Of a DNA stretch of 64,000 nucleotides, positions 46,296 through 57,969 are shown one piece after another (within the stretch, counting starts at the first letter, position 1; every line of letters starts with the position of its first letter). Source of the stretch: Macrocystis pyrifera (Eukaryota > Sar > Phaeophyceae > Laminariales > Laminariaceae). A model generated the notes under the pieces. It saw only the letters and a program-made list of their open reading frames with translations. It ran no database searches and had not been told where the DNA came from. Location: positions 13,791,479 to 13,855,478 of the forward strand of contig JASSKH010000006.1 in assembly GCA_031763025.1 (NCBI GenBank), in the 5' to 3' direction. The position numbers and the translations under genes were made by a program.

Positions 46296-49200
46296 CTGCA
46301 TTGTTCGATTGCAGGAGGTGGGAGAGAGGGAGAGAGATATGACGTGGCATGTGAAAATGTGTGAGTTCGATGCAGGAAAGGAACAGCGTAGCTTCTACTA
46401 TACAAACAAGTCGACTTTTCGCCGCAATCAGCCCTAAAATTTCGGAGGTTCGAGATCAGCACCCCCCGATATTCCCTCGTAGCGACAGCATTTACACCGC
46501 AGTTGACCGATAGCATCTTTGGGTACACTAACAACAGTATAACATCGTCATACAATGAAGCGTGCGTGATCGACCACTCCCACAATCCTCTCCCCCCGAA
46601 AACAAATTTCCCCCCCCGTCCCCCCCCCCCCCCCCCACCCTCCGCGCTGCCCCCTGCTCCCCCTAGTCTCCCTCCACCCCCCCCCCCCCTCCTTCCCCTA
46701 GATCCGCCCCCCCCCCCTACCGGGTATATATACCAGGTAGATTGGGTTGGTGTCGGTTGGCGACGACGCTGTAAAACACGCCTCCCATTGCGTGAGCTAG
46801 TCAGCCAAGGTACCGTTTTTTTTTTTTTTTTTTCTGGCGGTTACCACGGCTGGCGGTCGAGGTAGATCATTTTTGTGCGGGGAGAACCTTTGCTCCGCAC
46901 AAGGGGGATGGTTGTATCACGTAGTGTGTGTATGGTGAGGCACCCACGAGACAGTTGCATAGTAAACCCATTGCTGTCTCTGGAAGTGGCTACACCAGAA
47001 ATTAAATCAATTCATCGATGCTGTCGTCCATTTGCAAGAAATCCGCCTCTAAAACAGTTCGTAGTAATATGCAGCTCACCCTTCATGCGACCCGCTCAAC
47101 ACCTCACGGCGCTTCGCGCTTGGTGCAAGCATTGTCCGCCTGGTCGGTGAAAACCCGACGTGCTCCATCCCGGCATTGTAGGGATGCGAGGGTCTATATA
47201 TGGTCATACGACTACGGCCATGCATGACATGACATGAGTACACTCCCCCCCCACTCACTCCACTCTCCCCTTCCTCGCGCACGCACGCGTGTTTTCTCAC
47301 CCTCCACGGACGAGGGGGTAAGGGCCGACGTTCTGCTCCACCACAGGGGCTATCACGACGTCCGCCGTAAACCGCGACAGCTCAGAATCGTCGAACATCA
47401 GGTGCGGCTCCAAGTACAGAGTGCCGCCTTCGGGAGCTGTGGGCAAAGCATAAAAAAACAAGGACAGCAATTAAAGCGGATAGAGGTTAAAACAGAGTAG
47501 CAGGCGCTGAAAAGGGAGTTGGACTTGATGCATAGGTTACCATTTTTGTTTTGGGTGTATACTTACCCCTTGTTTTTTCTTCCTATTTTTGGGGGAATGC
47601 GTACGGGTGATTTAACGTTGAGGCTCGTGCTGCAGATTGTCGGATGGCGAACGCAACACATTTTTTTTACATAAACGTATCGATTATAGGGAAATCTGGG
47701 ACAAAACAACGAAAAGGGACCAATTACGGAACGTGAACATTTGGGAGGTATCACGTGCGCTAGCAAAAAAAAAAAAACTACCAACACATATAGACGCACG
47801 CTACGCCAGGAGGGGTGCACCCCGTGTTTTCTCAAACTCCTCACGCATAAAATTGAAAACGGCAACCCGATATTCCCACGGCCTAGTTGTATGACGAATG
47901 ACGCGTGCTGCAATAGAGGTAGCACTTTTTTTGCCTTCTGAGGCAATACGTTCGGATTTACGGAGCTCTTCAGCTAAGGAAATACTCCGCAACCTAGTTT
48001 GTGTTGCAGATATTTTTAGTTGTTTAGTACCTATTAGCAGGGCTTGGAAGTGCCCATCCGGTTAAGCCAACCGTTTTTCTTGAAGTTAGTTCTGGGTGAG
48101 GTATGGAGCCCCCATACCAAAAATAATCAGGCGACAAACCTCAGAAAAAGCATCGAACCGTAATTGTGGAAAAGTGATGATACTTGAAACGATGCTGGGT
48201 GCATACCTTCCCGGTGCCCTTAAGGAGCTCCGACAGTCCCAGTTACAGTTTGGCCAAAATACACAATACCGCCCTGGACGTAAATATAAGGACATTAAAG
48301 ACATTGATATGAAGACCAAACGAGCCTTACCTTTCCCCCCAGGGTGGTACACCCCTATCATCGCACGAGTAGCACTCCTATTCCCCCCGGCGTTTACAGG
48401 AATGGTCCCTCTACAGTGCCGGTGTGCATGCGCCAGCCAACAATAACGGCACGCTAGCACCAACCGGCACTAATTACTCCGCACACTGCCACACTGGTTT
48501 ATCCCACCTGTTCTAAGCGATTTCGCAGGCACTAAAGCGGGAGGCCGGAACTACTCAAGCGGAACTATAGAGAGACCACTCCCGTAGCAAAAAAAATAGC
48601 TAGGAAGAAATCACATCACCTGGGAGAATAAAAATAAAAAAAATAAAAAAACACTCGTGTATGTATTTATGTATGTATGTTTACATAATAGGAATTATGG
48701 GCAAGCGTTAGAGTGAGGAATGTCGTGAGCTGTGACAATCATTAAGATGGGTCGGGGAGTTGGGAGGAAAACCGTTGAAAAAAGGCTGCGAAAAAAAAAA
48801 AACTGTAGGAATGTAGGAATCCCGCGACACGCACGCCACCAGCAAACTAGCACACCCACAAGAACAGATCGCCGGTCCCTACAATTATTCATCATCAGAG
48901 CCATTCTCGCCCTGAAGTGGAGATACAATCTCGTATTACCTCGACACACCAGGCGCGGCGTCGAACAAGGAGCAATACCAAGGCATGTAGGGGTGCCTTA
49001 TAGGGGTGGCGCCTTATATTATAGGGGTGGTGCCTTATGGGGGTGGCGCCTTATAGGGGTGGTGTCTTATGGGGGTGGCGCCTTATTGGGGTGGTGCCTT
49101 GTAGGGGTGGCGCCTTATTTGGGTGGTGCCTTATACTATAGGGGTGGCGCCTTATAGGGGTGGTGCCTTATAGGGGTGGCGCCTAACAGGGGTGGCGCCT

Positions 49201-50270
49201 TATAGGGGTGGTGCCTTATATGGGTGGTGCCTTATTGGGGTGGCGCCTTATTGGGGTGGTGCCTTATAGGGGTGGCGCCTTATAGAGGTGGCGCCTTATA
49301 GGGGTGGAGCCATATAGGGGTGGCGCCTTATTGTGGTGGCGCCTTATAGGGGTGGTGCCGTAAATATTTTCTGAAATTTTGTCACATGAGGAGCTCGATA
49401 TCTCACCCGAAGCACGGCTGACATCGAAGAACGCTTGTTCGCGCAACCCGACCAATATTTGCATCACCCTGTCTCTAAATATAGGGACCATATACACATT
49501 AAATTTCAGTACAAACGGTCCTTGTAGTTAGAGACGGAGTGGTACAAATCTTGGTCGGGTTGTTTGTTACTACAAACCTTCTTTGAATTCAGCCGTGCTT
49601 CTGGTGAGATGTCCTCATGTCAGAAAATCTCAAAGAAAATAATAAGGCACCACCCCCACAAAGCACCAAATGTCTCTACAAAGATAGGGACATATTGAAT
49701 ATTACTGTAGAATTCAGTACAAACGGTCTCTATGTGGATAAGGGCAGAGTGGTGTGCGCTAAGAAACTCCTAACCAAGAAATACACGCAGACAGTACACT
49801 AGTACAACTGTCATGCTATGTGGCCGGTATACTAACATCTGCTCCCTTCAGGAGCTCAACCGGCCGAAAACAAAAAAAAAAAGAGCCAAAAAGTGCAATT
49901 CTTACTATGGGATGAGTCCTATTATTTCGGGGGAGCATCATCATAGTAAATAGGGCCTACGGTACAGACAAAAACCTAGATAGTTCGCTATTTTTACTAA
50001 CAATATTAGCTCCTGATTACTATGGTCCCCCGTAATAGACGCCAACTCACCCATGCCATTGCTGTTGCCAGCGGAGCCGCCGGCGGCCGCGGCTTCGGCG
50101 GCGGTGGGGGGGGCCGCGGGACGGACAAAGTAACCGTTCTCGGCCTGCTGCCAAGGCGGCCCCAGAGTCGCCCCGGTCACGGCCTCCACTTCGACCGCGC
50201 GACCGCCTGCAGACAGGACCGTCGATTGCCCCGGGAGGATGTACGTGATGCGTGATGCCGGGAAGTGCTC
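46094..50270 (-). CDS. Unrecognised protein, three 3' exons, 5' partial
   Basis: Exons complement(50051-50270, 47301-47436, 46094-46295) join in frame through phase-1 and phase-2 junctions and encode the last 185 residues, ending in TAG. The product begins with a beta-rich stretch (SRITYILPGQSTVLSAGG, VEVEAVTGATLGPPW), then an Ala-rich linker. A hydrophobic segment with TLYLEPHLMFDDSELSRF and TADVVIAPVVEQN follows. The C-terminus is probably helical (LELASTLKASKLVS, then GPVKNAIRKGNTLQEFL and LARKAGRDVVV). No signal peptide or membrane segment is seen in this part. I do not recognise the family. Matching phases across three exons and good splice signals make it a real gene. Further 5' exons should lie beyond 50270, perhaps past the retrotransposon at 51.6-53.9 kb. 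The 2614-bp intron holds a MITE and a foldback-like element. Confidence 0.7.
46720..47248 (+). mobile_element. Dispersed repeat D, copy 2
   Basis: Same order of blocks as copy 1, from ataccaggtagattgggttg to catgagtacactcccccc. It lies in the intron just downstream of the 47301-47436 exon of the minus-strand gene. Confidence 0.8.
47301..47436 (-). CDS. Unrecognised gene, middle exon
   Basis: The acceptor is TGCCCACAG and the donor GTGAGA, 136 nt. Its first two bases complete an Ala codon with the previous exon. It reads PEGGTLYLEPHLMFDDSE then TADVVIAPVVEQNVGPYPL. Confidence 0.75.
48400..48580. mobile_element. MITE family 2 copy
   Basis: Inverted ends AATGGTCCCTCTACAGTGCC and AGTGGTCTCTCTATAGTTCC. 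It shares caaccggcactaattactcc and the adjacent gcacac with 10872-11072. It lies in an intron of the unrecognised minus-strand gene. Confidence 0.7.
48988..49361 (+). repeat. 16-bp minisatellite, about 23 units
   Basis: Units alternate between AGGGGTGGCGCCTTAT and AGGGGTGGTGCCTTAT. A single inverted unit lies at 49642-49659, at the far end of the adjoining inverted repeat. Confidence 0.95.
48988..49660. mobile_element. Foldback-like element
   Basis: The left arm (49345-49490: last minisatellite unit, gtcacatgaggagctc, gaagcacggctgacatc, caacccgaccaatatttg) is inverted at 49530-49660 with moderate divergence. The left end carries about 23 minisatellite units, the right end one. Tandem subrepeats inside inverted arms recall foldback transposons. 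No transposase is present. Confidence 0.6.
49920..50037 (+). mobile_element. MITE family 1 copy next to a splice donor
   Basis: Left end is decayed (tattatttcgggggagc) and right end intact (ggtcccccgtaata). It lies 13 bases beyond the donor of the exon at 50051-50270. Confidence 0.85.
50051..50270 (-). CDS. Unrecognised gene, upstream exon
   Basis: The acceptor is GGGCGCAG after a CT-rich run and the donor GTGAGT. 220 nt, phase 0 in and phase 1 out. It encodes a beta-rich stretch from EHFPASRITYI, followed by an Ala/Gly/Ser linker in very GC-rich sequence. Confidence 0.72.
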
Positions 50271-51589
50271 CTGCGCCCGGAGAGGAGCGAGAGAGCATTT
50301 GTCACGAGCGAAAATACGACTTTCTAGTTTTGATGGCGTGGGTGTCGACGGGTAGAAAGAACGGAGTAGTGTGAAGAACACACACATACACACAGAGAGA
50401 GACAGAGAGGCGTACTGCGAAAGGGGTACACTAGTTTAGCAAATTTTCGGCCAAAATATTTCCGGCTGACCGGGCTTCTTAACCCAACTCCGTTAGAATA
50501 CCATTTTCTGTTTAACCATATTGTTGATGTACCCAAATTCAATAGTTCATCGGGTTGCATTTTATTTTTTTCTCAAAGTCAGTATTTTGGTGTTACTAGT
50601 GCAGGTATTGAAGGTATTGAGGAGTAAGGGGTCTCAGAAAAAATGGGGAACCCCTCTTTCGAGTTGCCGCATGCGTCCGCCGCCGTCCCACAATTTTTCC
50701 ACCAACGCACACAATTTGACGATAAAAAAGGTAAAAAAAAGAAAACCCTGCTGCGTGAGTTCCTTGCGACAGCTATATACTATATATTTTTTGTCACTTT
50801 TTCGCCGCAGTGTTTGCGACTCGGCCCAGTTTCGACACAATGGTTGGTAGTCCACACTACTGTAGCTCCTCAACACATCTTCACTGCGAAAAACTTCCGA
50901 GAAACTTCCCAGGAATTTTCCAGGAGGTCTGGTGTAGGGTCAGGGCTACTGCTGTAATAGTATTATCATACCGGACAGATCACGATCTAGATCATCTATT
51001 AACAGTTCCTCAACGGCCGTTGTGAGAAGTTGTGCAGGATCTGTACAGTACACAGGTCCAATCCGGAAACCTTGTCCTAGATCAAGTAGGTTATACGGCT
51101 CCCACCCTGAAACAACATGAGCTAGATTGTACAGATCGGTGAATCTATCTTCCCCGAAACAAACACTGTAGATCATCAAATGAATTGCGAGTAGATGCTC
51201 TGTCTAAGATAGATCATGACATCAAATATGAATCGATGATACGTCCGAGACGTGAAAAAGGTTGATGGTCCACACTACCGTAGCTCCTCACTACAGCCCC
51301 ACTCCCGAAAAAAATAAAATCGCAGGCGGTCTGGTTTCATTATTTCTTTTTAGGGCTACTGATAGTGCTTTAGGGCCACTAATACAGCAAAAGTTTCTAA
51401 TAGCATCAATGCATCGGACAGGTAACGGTGTAGATCCCAGCCTGCCGTTCTGAGGTGATGTGCAGGACCTGTCGATAGTAGTATACCTGGTAGATCCAAC
51501 TCAGGAAGCCTGTCGTAACCCATGCAGAAAATCTGGGTGGGTGATGCTATTCTTGATGCAGTAGCGAAAGAGGTACCCCCCCCCCCCAC
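50271..51589. other. Unassigned
   Basis: Upstream side of the unrecognised gene. 50820-50890 and 51264-51310 share ggt-gtccacactac-gtagctcctca, and gatcta/tagatc words are frequent. No exon recognised. Confidence 0.45.
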
Positions 51590-53880
51590 CATGGCACTCA
51601 CACAAACCCGGGTGGTGCGAGACCGCGGAAACTTCAGCCGCCATAAAAATAGCATGGGATGCGAGGGAGGACACCCGACGAGTCATGCGCATCAAGAAGG
51701 ACAAAGCCGCGTGGAAGACGCTGAGGACGGCGTGCGCGAATCTGCGAAGAGCGATTGATACTGCGTTGCACGCCTGCTTCGAAGAGTACCTTGCTGAAAC
51801 GGAGAGACTCCTCGACGACAGCGACCAGCGGGATGTCTGCAAACGCTTGAAGGGCACGGTGGGGTTGGACGGTCGAAAGGCGAGAAGCGAGCAGTTCACC
51901 CGGGAAGAGGATGGCACGCTACTAAGGGGCAAGGTGCGCATTCTCGAACGGTGGGCGAGGATTTTCGGCACCCTCCTGATCACGAAATCACCCAGGCTTG
52001 ACCCAACCATCAGCGCCCTATTTTCACAACGACCTTTGGCACCATTGCTTGGAGATGAACCGACCATGGATGGTATGACGGGGTATGCCAAACTGGAAAA
52101 AGCTGTGGGACCAGACTCCCTTCCGGCCGTGTTACTGAAAATCGACCACCGCGAATCAATCAGGTACTTTCACAACTTACCTGTCAGCGTGTGGAGAACG
52201 GGTGACGTCCCCCAGCAATGGAAAGATGCGACCATCAAGGTCCTTCATGAAAGCAAGGATCGCTCTGATTGCAACAACCACCGAGGGTTTTCGCTTGTTG
52301 CCCTTTCAGGAAAAAGTTATGCTGAAAATGGTCGCATCCCGCCTCGGTAACTAACTACTGCGAGGCCGAAGGGATACTCCCCGAGGAACAGTGCAGCTTT
52401 CGCCAAGCACGATCAACAGTCGACATGCTGTTCCGAATGCAAGCACTCGGAAGAGCTAGAAAAATTCCCCTGTACATGTATGTGCTTCATCGATCTGCAG
52501 AAAGCATATGACTCCGTCGACCGAGAGCTGTTGTGGGTGGTGTTCGCACGCTTCGGTGTACCAGAGAAGATGCCTACAGTTATCCGCCAGTTCCATGAAA
52601 GCATGCGAGCTCGCATGCGTACGGATGACGGCGAACACTCGGAATGGTTTGACGTCACTCAGGGGCTGCGGCAAGGATATGAGTTATCACCGCTTCTGTT
52701 CAACGTCTTCTTCGCTGCTGTGATACACGCCGTGCCGGTACGCTTCAGTGAAGGCCCACCCAGATACTATTGTGAGGCACTTGGTTCACTTCGAGGAGGA
52801 CCTCACAGAGGACGGGGTGAAGGTTGACCCATTAACTTGTGTACGGAGGACATTATGGGGTATGCTGTACGCGGACGATGCAGGCATTGTGTCTAAGTCG
52901 GCGGAAGGCCTTGCGAAAATGATGACCGTCATTGTGACCGTTTTGGAAGCAGAAGCTGCCTCACCGTATCCGAAAAGAAAACGGAAACCATGCTGCTGCG
53001 GACACCGAACCGGGGCTCCCAGACCTCACCGCTCGTCATCGAAGCAGCGGGACAGAGTTATAGACAGACGATGGAGTTCTTGTACCTGGGCGGTCTTGTC
53101 GTCGCAAGCGCCGACACTATGCCAGGGATCACACGACGGATCCGACTCGCATGAGCATGCTACGATCGGTTCAAACGGGAGCTGTACGATATGCAGGATG
53201 CCCCGTTCACTCTAAAAGTGCGCATGCTAAAGGGGGAGGTGATAGATACCCTGCTGTACGGGTGTGTGACGTGGACTCTGATTGGCCAGGAACACCACGT
53301 TGAGCTCCGAACGGTACAACACAAACCCCTCCTATTAATATTATTACCAACCATTGGCTTACAGCGCCGACAACGCACTGACCACCTCATGTCGTACGCC
53401 AAGGCCTTCAAAAAGGCACATTGCGAGAGCGTTGAGACGACCATCCGCAAACGACGCCTCCTCTTTGCGGGGGCCGTACAGCGGACGACCAATGAGCGGC
53501 TGACCCGTCGGGTGAAGTTTGGGACGGTGGCTGGTGGGGAGAACCCAGGACCAGGCCGACCAGAAAATAACTGGGCCCAATGTCTAACAGACGACCTCCG
53601 GGTTTTTCAAGCCACTGAGGGGTCCACGGAAAGCTCCTCTTTGCTGTTCGGAGTAGAGACGGTGTTAGGGCCGAGGGCGGCTAAGAAGAGCGGGACGTGG
53701 TATCGGAGGGTCGTCGAAGCGGCGGACGGTTTCATGGCGAGGTGGCACAGGGACGAGGCGCAGAGAAGCCGGCTGCGCCACACGAGCAGCGACAAGGAAG
53801 CGGCGGGGGGGGGACAGCCGTATCGATACAGCTGTCGACGATTGCTGAAAAAAAATGATAATTCGGGTGGCTAGGTATCG
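51590..53880 (+). mobile_element. Decayed non-LTR (LINE) retrotransposon, reverse transcriptase region
   Basis: Open stretches at 51650-52350, about 52360-52800, 52820-53000 and 53191-53870 lie in shifting frames and together encode a reverse transcriptase. Motif A ([17 protein letters not shown]) begins near 52486, the GLRQG motif lies near 52667, and the catalytic YADD is at 52868-52879. A C-terminal region follows with RKRRLLFAGAVQR near 53443. No apurinic endonuclease, RNase H or poly-A tail is recognisable, so the copy is probably 5'-truncated. At least three frameshifts, an in-frame stop and a TAAC duplication near 52350 show it is dead. The element is sense-oriented on the plus strand and may lie in an intron of the minus-strand gene to its left, if that gene continues. 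Confidence 0.85.
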
Positions 53881-54473
53881 GTTCGACTAGCTCTTAAAGT
53901 CTAGCAGATTTTGTTTTTTTCTTGCTAAGTTGTTCAATGGGGCGGGGGGGGGAGAGAGGGGGGGGCGACAGCGACGACAGTACTGGCCCTTCGCACCGCT
54001 ATTGACGAGAGTAAGAAGGAGGCGGCACAGGGTGTGGCTAGGTTCCCGAATCGATTTTTATAGGTCAGACGGGCATCCATGTTACCATCACCGTCTGGAG
54101 TACGATGTTCTCTCTTTCCCCTCTTCTCCCTTCCTTCTTGCTTTTTGCCTTGTCTCTCCCTTTGTTTCCTTTCCCCGCCCCGCCGCCCGCATGCCGGTAT
54201 CTTCCTCTCCTTCGTGTTGCTTCGGCCGTGCGGCAGCTATTTGTCCTTCCTGAGTACGTATGTTTTCTATCTAGCAGCCTTTCTGATCTCCTTGCGTCAT
54301 TTGTGTTCTGTTTCAGTGAATAATTTATTTCGTTTTACAGTATTTTTTGCTTACTTTCTGGTCTTGCTTGTGTTGTTGTATTCTCGTACCCGGCACGCTG
54401 GCACTTCACTTGCTGGACCCTTGAATTCGCGACTATTTTTTGTTTTTGGTCTTCCTCTGTCTCACAGAGTCTG

Positions 54474-54640
54474 TGACCACGGAATCAGCATCTCTCTAGG
54501 ATAAGAAATCAGGACGGACACTGGGTGTACTGATGAGGCTGGGTGGAAAGGACGGTTTAATGTGAATACTGAAGACAACACACACACCCCCGGCAACATG
54601 AGCTAGATCGCACCGACCCGAACTATGTGTGTCCAGTAAC
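54474..54640 (+). repeat. Dispersed repeat F, copy 1
   Basis: Shares gaccacggaatcag, ggacggacactggg, gacggtttaatgtgaa and acacacacac in order with the reverse complement of 57970-58185. Possibly an LTR or 3' end of a larger element. Confidence 0.55.
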
Positions 54641-55096
54641 ATCTACAGCATGCTGGATGTGTGTAATGCCACTCTGTCCGGGCGTGTAAATATATATTTT
54701 TATTGTTCGCTCGCACTGAATACATGCGCCCCTCCCCCTGAGCTCAGGAGCACTTCCCGACATCTCTTCGCATCACACGCACTCTTCCTGGCCGTCCTTG
54801 ACAGCATGGCTCAAGTATGCTTCGATTTTATAAACACCAACACTACGGTCGTAAATACAAGCACCGATTGGTATTTATATTAAAGTCTAAAGCCTCCTTA
54901 AATTTCCGGTCAGAGCGGTGTATGTGAAGGGAAATCATTGGAAGATAAGCCTACACGGGTTAGCCCTGCCCGTTAGCCTGGGATCCTGTCGAAACTAAAA
55001 ACACACTCCACGAGCCACGTGACTGGTCAACAACATTTCGTACGTGTCCATTTTGGAGGCGTGTTGACCGGGGTATACCCGTCCAATGTTGTGATA

Positions 55097-55275
55097 TGCT
55101 GAGGAATAGGATATATACGATACCGGTAGCTAAAATGAAATGATGTGGGGAATGGAAATTGGGAAACGACTGGCAGAGAAGCGTATGAGGGATACTACTG
55201 ATTTACAGAAGGATATTCGGTTTATACAGGAAAGGCATCTAAGCTATAATGTCGGAAGGCAAGCATAATAATAAT
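55097..55275. repeat. Dispersed repeat E, copy 2
   Basis: Second copy of the repeat at 18213-18380. It shares gatgtggggaatggaaattg and the adjacent aacgactggc. No terminal structure is obvious. Confidence 0.7.
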
Positions 55276-55310
55276 CATAATAATAATATGCTAGGCTTTC
55301 AACGCGTTCT

Positions 55311-55420
55311 TATTACGGGGGTACATAGTTAGTAGGACCCTATGGTATGAATAAAAACCTATATATTTACCTATTTTTTCTAACAAAATTTGATCCTGTT
55401 AACTATGGACCCCCGTAATG
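55311..55420 (+). mobile_element. MITE family 1 copy
   Basis: Ends TATTACGGGGG and CCCCCGTAAT, forward core aaaaacctatatatttacct. Confidence 0.88.
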
Positions 55421-56655
55421 GTTATGTTTTTTTTTGCTGCACCACTCGCGAATACTACTGTAGTGTGCGTTGCACATATTTCACTGCTTCTTCGGTCGCT
55501 CTTTGGTTCTCGCGATTCCTTCCAAAGCCTTCCACAAAAAAGACACCTCGATGTTACAACGGGAGCTATGGGCTAAATTGACACACGACACGAAATTGGA
55601 ACGTGGAAGTGTGCTGAGCTTAAGCTTTATTTTTACCAATCCGCCAGCGGAAAAAAAAAATCAAAAAAAAAAACGATGACATCCGTCCGCGACAACGCGC
55701 ATGAGATACTTCGTAATGAAAATACCAAGACTGGTGAATTCGTTCATCATCTTTTTTGACAAAAAAAAAAATGTACGATATTAGACCTGTGCCAAAGGAA
55801 ACGCGAAGTCTAAAAGTTTTCTTTGAAAATTACTGCTTTTAAAAAAACAGCCGAAACTATCCTCGTACCGCCGCTGTGGGAAAAAAGGAAAAAAATGTTT
55901 GATTTTTTCTTCTTTTTTTTTCTAATGGCTGCAGGCGGCGGAATTTGTTTTCTCTCGTTGCAAATTGTCAACACGCTGATAAAAATCAGCTCGTGCGACG
56001 ATAGACGCTCGATCTCGATAATAGACTCAGCCCACGGCCAACCCGCTTGGTGCCGGGCAATGCCAACGTGTATAGATGACGGCATTGAAGATAGAAAGTG
56101 GATACATGCTCTAGGGAGGGGGCGAGAGCTTGCCGGCGGCGTCCTGCGGTACCCTCCCAAACCTGAAAAAATAGCCAGTTTTTAGCCATTCGAGACGGAT
56201 CGAGAAATTTTGTCTTCTGTTTTGTACACACCAGCGGCTAATTGTTTTTTTATCGTACGCCTGGCCAACGCCCGCCACACGTCACTGGCCATTGTGTGAA
56301 CACGGTGATCCAAGGGTGGGTCGGAGCACCTAACGAGCGCATTCCGTTCAGAATTCATGACGCAATCGTTGGTTTTGTCGATCGATGTCTGTCGAGGACT
56401 CGGAATCTCGCCGCTTCGAACCAAACATCCGCCTGAGTTTTTCTGAGGCCGATCTTGGCCCAACAGCGGCCCCAGATTTGCTTCTTTCGGGTTTTTCCAA
56501 AAGTTTGGAACTTTTTTTTTCCTAAGCGTGCCCACAGGAAGCGTGTTCTAATTTTTTTTGGCGGTTATCTTTGGAATGCAAACTTTTAATGAGAAATTTG
56601 CCTTTCCATTGGCATAGGTCTTATTAGAGCAAAAAATGTCCCCGAAAAAAAAAAG

Positions 56656-56726
56656 GAAAGTCGCGAGATTCGAACTAACCCTCTGCAGGTTTAACGCAAC
56701 CCGTCTATCCTCTGAGCCAAGAAGCA
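56656..56726 (-). pseudogene. tRNA-like relic
   Basis: Reverse complement reads GGCTCAGAGGATAGAC (D-arm-like), CGGGT..ACCTG (anticodon stem with an eight-base loop containing GTTAA) and TTAGTTCGAATC (T arm). A T-run follows. The short D stem, extra loop base and mispaired T stem point to a dead tRNA, possibly tRNA-Asn, or a SINE head. Confidence 0.4.
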
Positions 56727-57174
56727 CAATAGTTGAAACGTTGGTGTGCACGAAACAAGTTCGCTATAAAACATATTCGAAGCTTCATGGAGTTCGCGCC
56801 CCTACCCCCCAAAAAATACAAAGCACAAACCGATCTTGGAACCCACGTTTTCACCAGTGAATGTCTCCACCGCTGTGTTTAAATTCCTTGTTCGACTTGA
56901 AGTGGGAGGCGAAACTACAAATAGTTTTCATTTTGTTTCCATCCGGCCGAGTCCTACAGGGAACGGGGGGCCATTCCGATGCCACTAACGAAAAAGGCCT
57001 GCCCAATCTGCGGTTGTTTTCGCCAGGACAACCGTACATAGTTTATTGACATATCACGATTTGAGTGCGAACAAGTGTCTTGTGCGGGGTGGTCAACACG
57101 CCATGGGGGGCTCCACAGCGCGCTCGAGCTGTTCGAGGGGTAAGCTCGTTCCAAAATTGTAACCAGCATTCATC

Positions 57175-57390
57175 GGGATTTATCCCGCCGTTTCGTAAAG
57201 GGTTCGGGATAATCCCGTCGTCCCGTCCTGGGTATGAAATCTCCTGCCCGCACAAACGCGACCCGCACAAATTCTAATATCCTGCTCCCGCGCCACGGAA
57301 AAGTGTAAATCCCGTTCCCGCACAAACGTGTCCCGTACAAATTACAACATCCCGTTCCCGCACAAACACGTCCCGCGAAAAAAGAGACTA
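57175..57390. repeat. CCCG-rich direct repeat, unit 1
   Basis: Shares ttcgggat, tgaaatc, cccgcacaaacgcg and the block ctcccgcgccac-gaaaagtgtaaa with 57530-57690. Internally it contains several copies of CCCGTTCCCGCACAAACACG. Confidence 0.75.
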
Positions 57391-57529
57391 AAAACAAGCC
57401 CCAACAGGACGTTTGCACTTCACTTGCGGACAGCTGCGGCTCTCCACAAAAACCCGCAACGAACCAAATTGGGTCACATTTCTACAATACCAGAGATACA
57501 CACCAAACAGCAGTCGAAGTCAGCCAGAA

Positions 57530-57690
57530 ATCCCGCGGTTTCGTGCGGGATTCGGGATATTCTCGTTGTCCCGTCACACATGTGAAATCCCGTCCCCGCA
57601 CAAACGCGTCCCACACAAAATCTAACATCCCGCTCCCGCGCCACCGAAAAGTGTAAACATCGTTCCGGCACAAACACGTCCCGCGGTGGC
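57530..57690. repeat. CCCG-rich direct repeat, unit 2
   Basis: Second copy of the 57175-57390 block at about 350 bp spacing, with the same order of sub-blocks. Confidence 0.75.
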
Positions 57691-57855
57691 CACATCCTAA
57701 ACAAATGGTTCGTTTAGTCCCGGGTTGATTGAGTCCCGCGGGATATCGTCCCGGAGTCGAAAAGGCGTCCCGAGGAATGCGTTGGAAAATTGGGTCCCAG
57801 ATGCTTTCCACCCCACCTCTGAAATGGTCACAGTGTGCTCCCAAACACACCAAAT

Positions 57856-57926
57856 GCACTATTGGTTCAGTGGTAGAATGCGTGATTGCCATTCACGCGA
57901 CCCGAGTTCGATTCTCGGATATTGCA
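57856..57926 (+). tRNA. tRNA-Gly (anticodon GCC)
   Basis: A 71-nt cloverleaf. D arm GTTCAGTGGTAGAAT, anticodon stem CGTGA/TCACG with loop TTGCCAT (anticodon 57888-57890), T arm CCGAG-TTCGATT-CTCGG, and a Pol III T-run terminator just downstream. The acceptor stem GCACTAT/ATATTGC has one C-U mismatch at pair 4-69, so it may be a slightly decayed or edited gene. It would decode GGC/GGU glycine codons. Confidence 0.85.
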
Positions 57927-57969
57927 TACTTTTTTTTTTTTCGTCCTGTTGATACAGCTCTGAAATGTC

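Larger units (their letters stand above)
53881..57174. other. Unassigned apart from listed repeats
   Basis: Holds repeats E and F, one MITE and the tRNA-like relic. No exon is recognised. A/T homopolymers are common at 55600-56000. Confidence 0.45.

Noticed and set aside
48988..49361. CRISPR array
   Set aside because: Contiguous 16-bp tandem units without unique spacers, in a eukaryotic intron.
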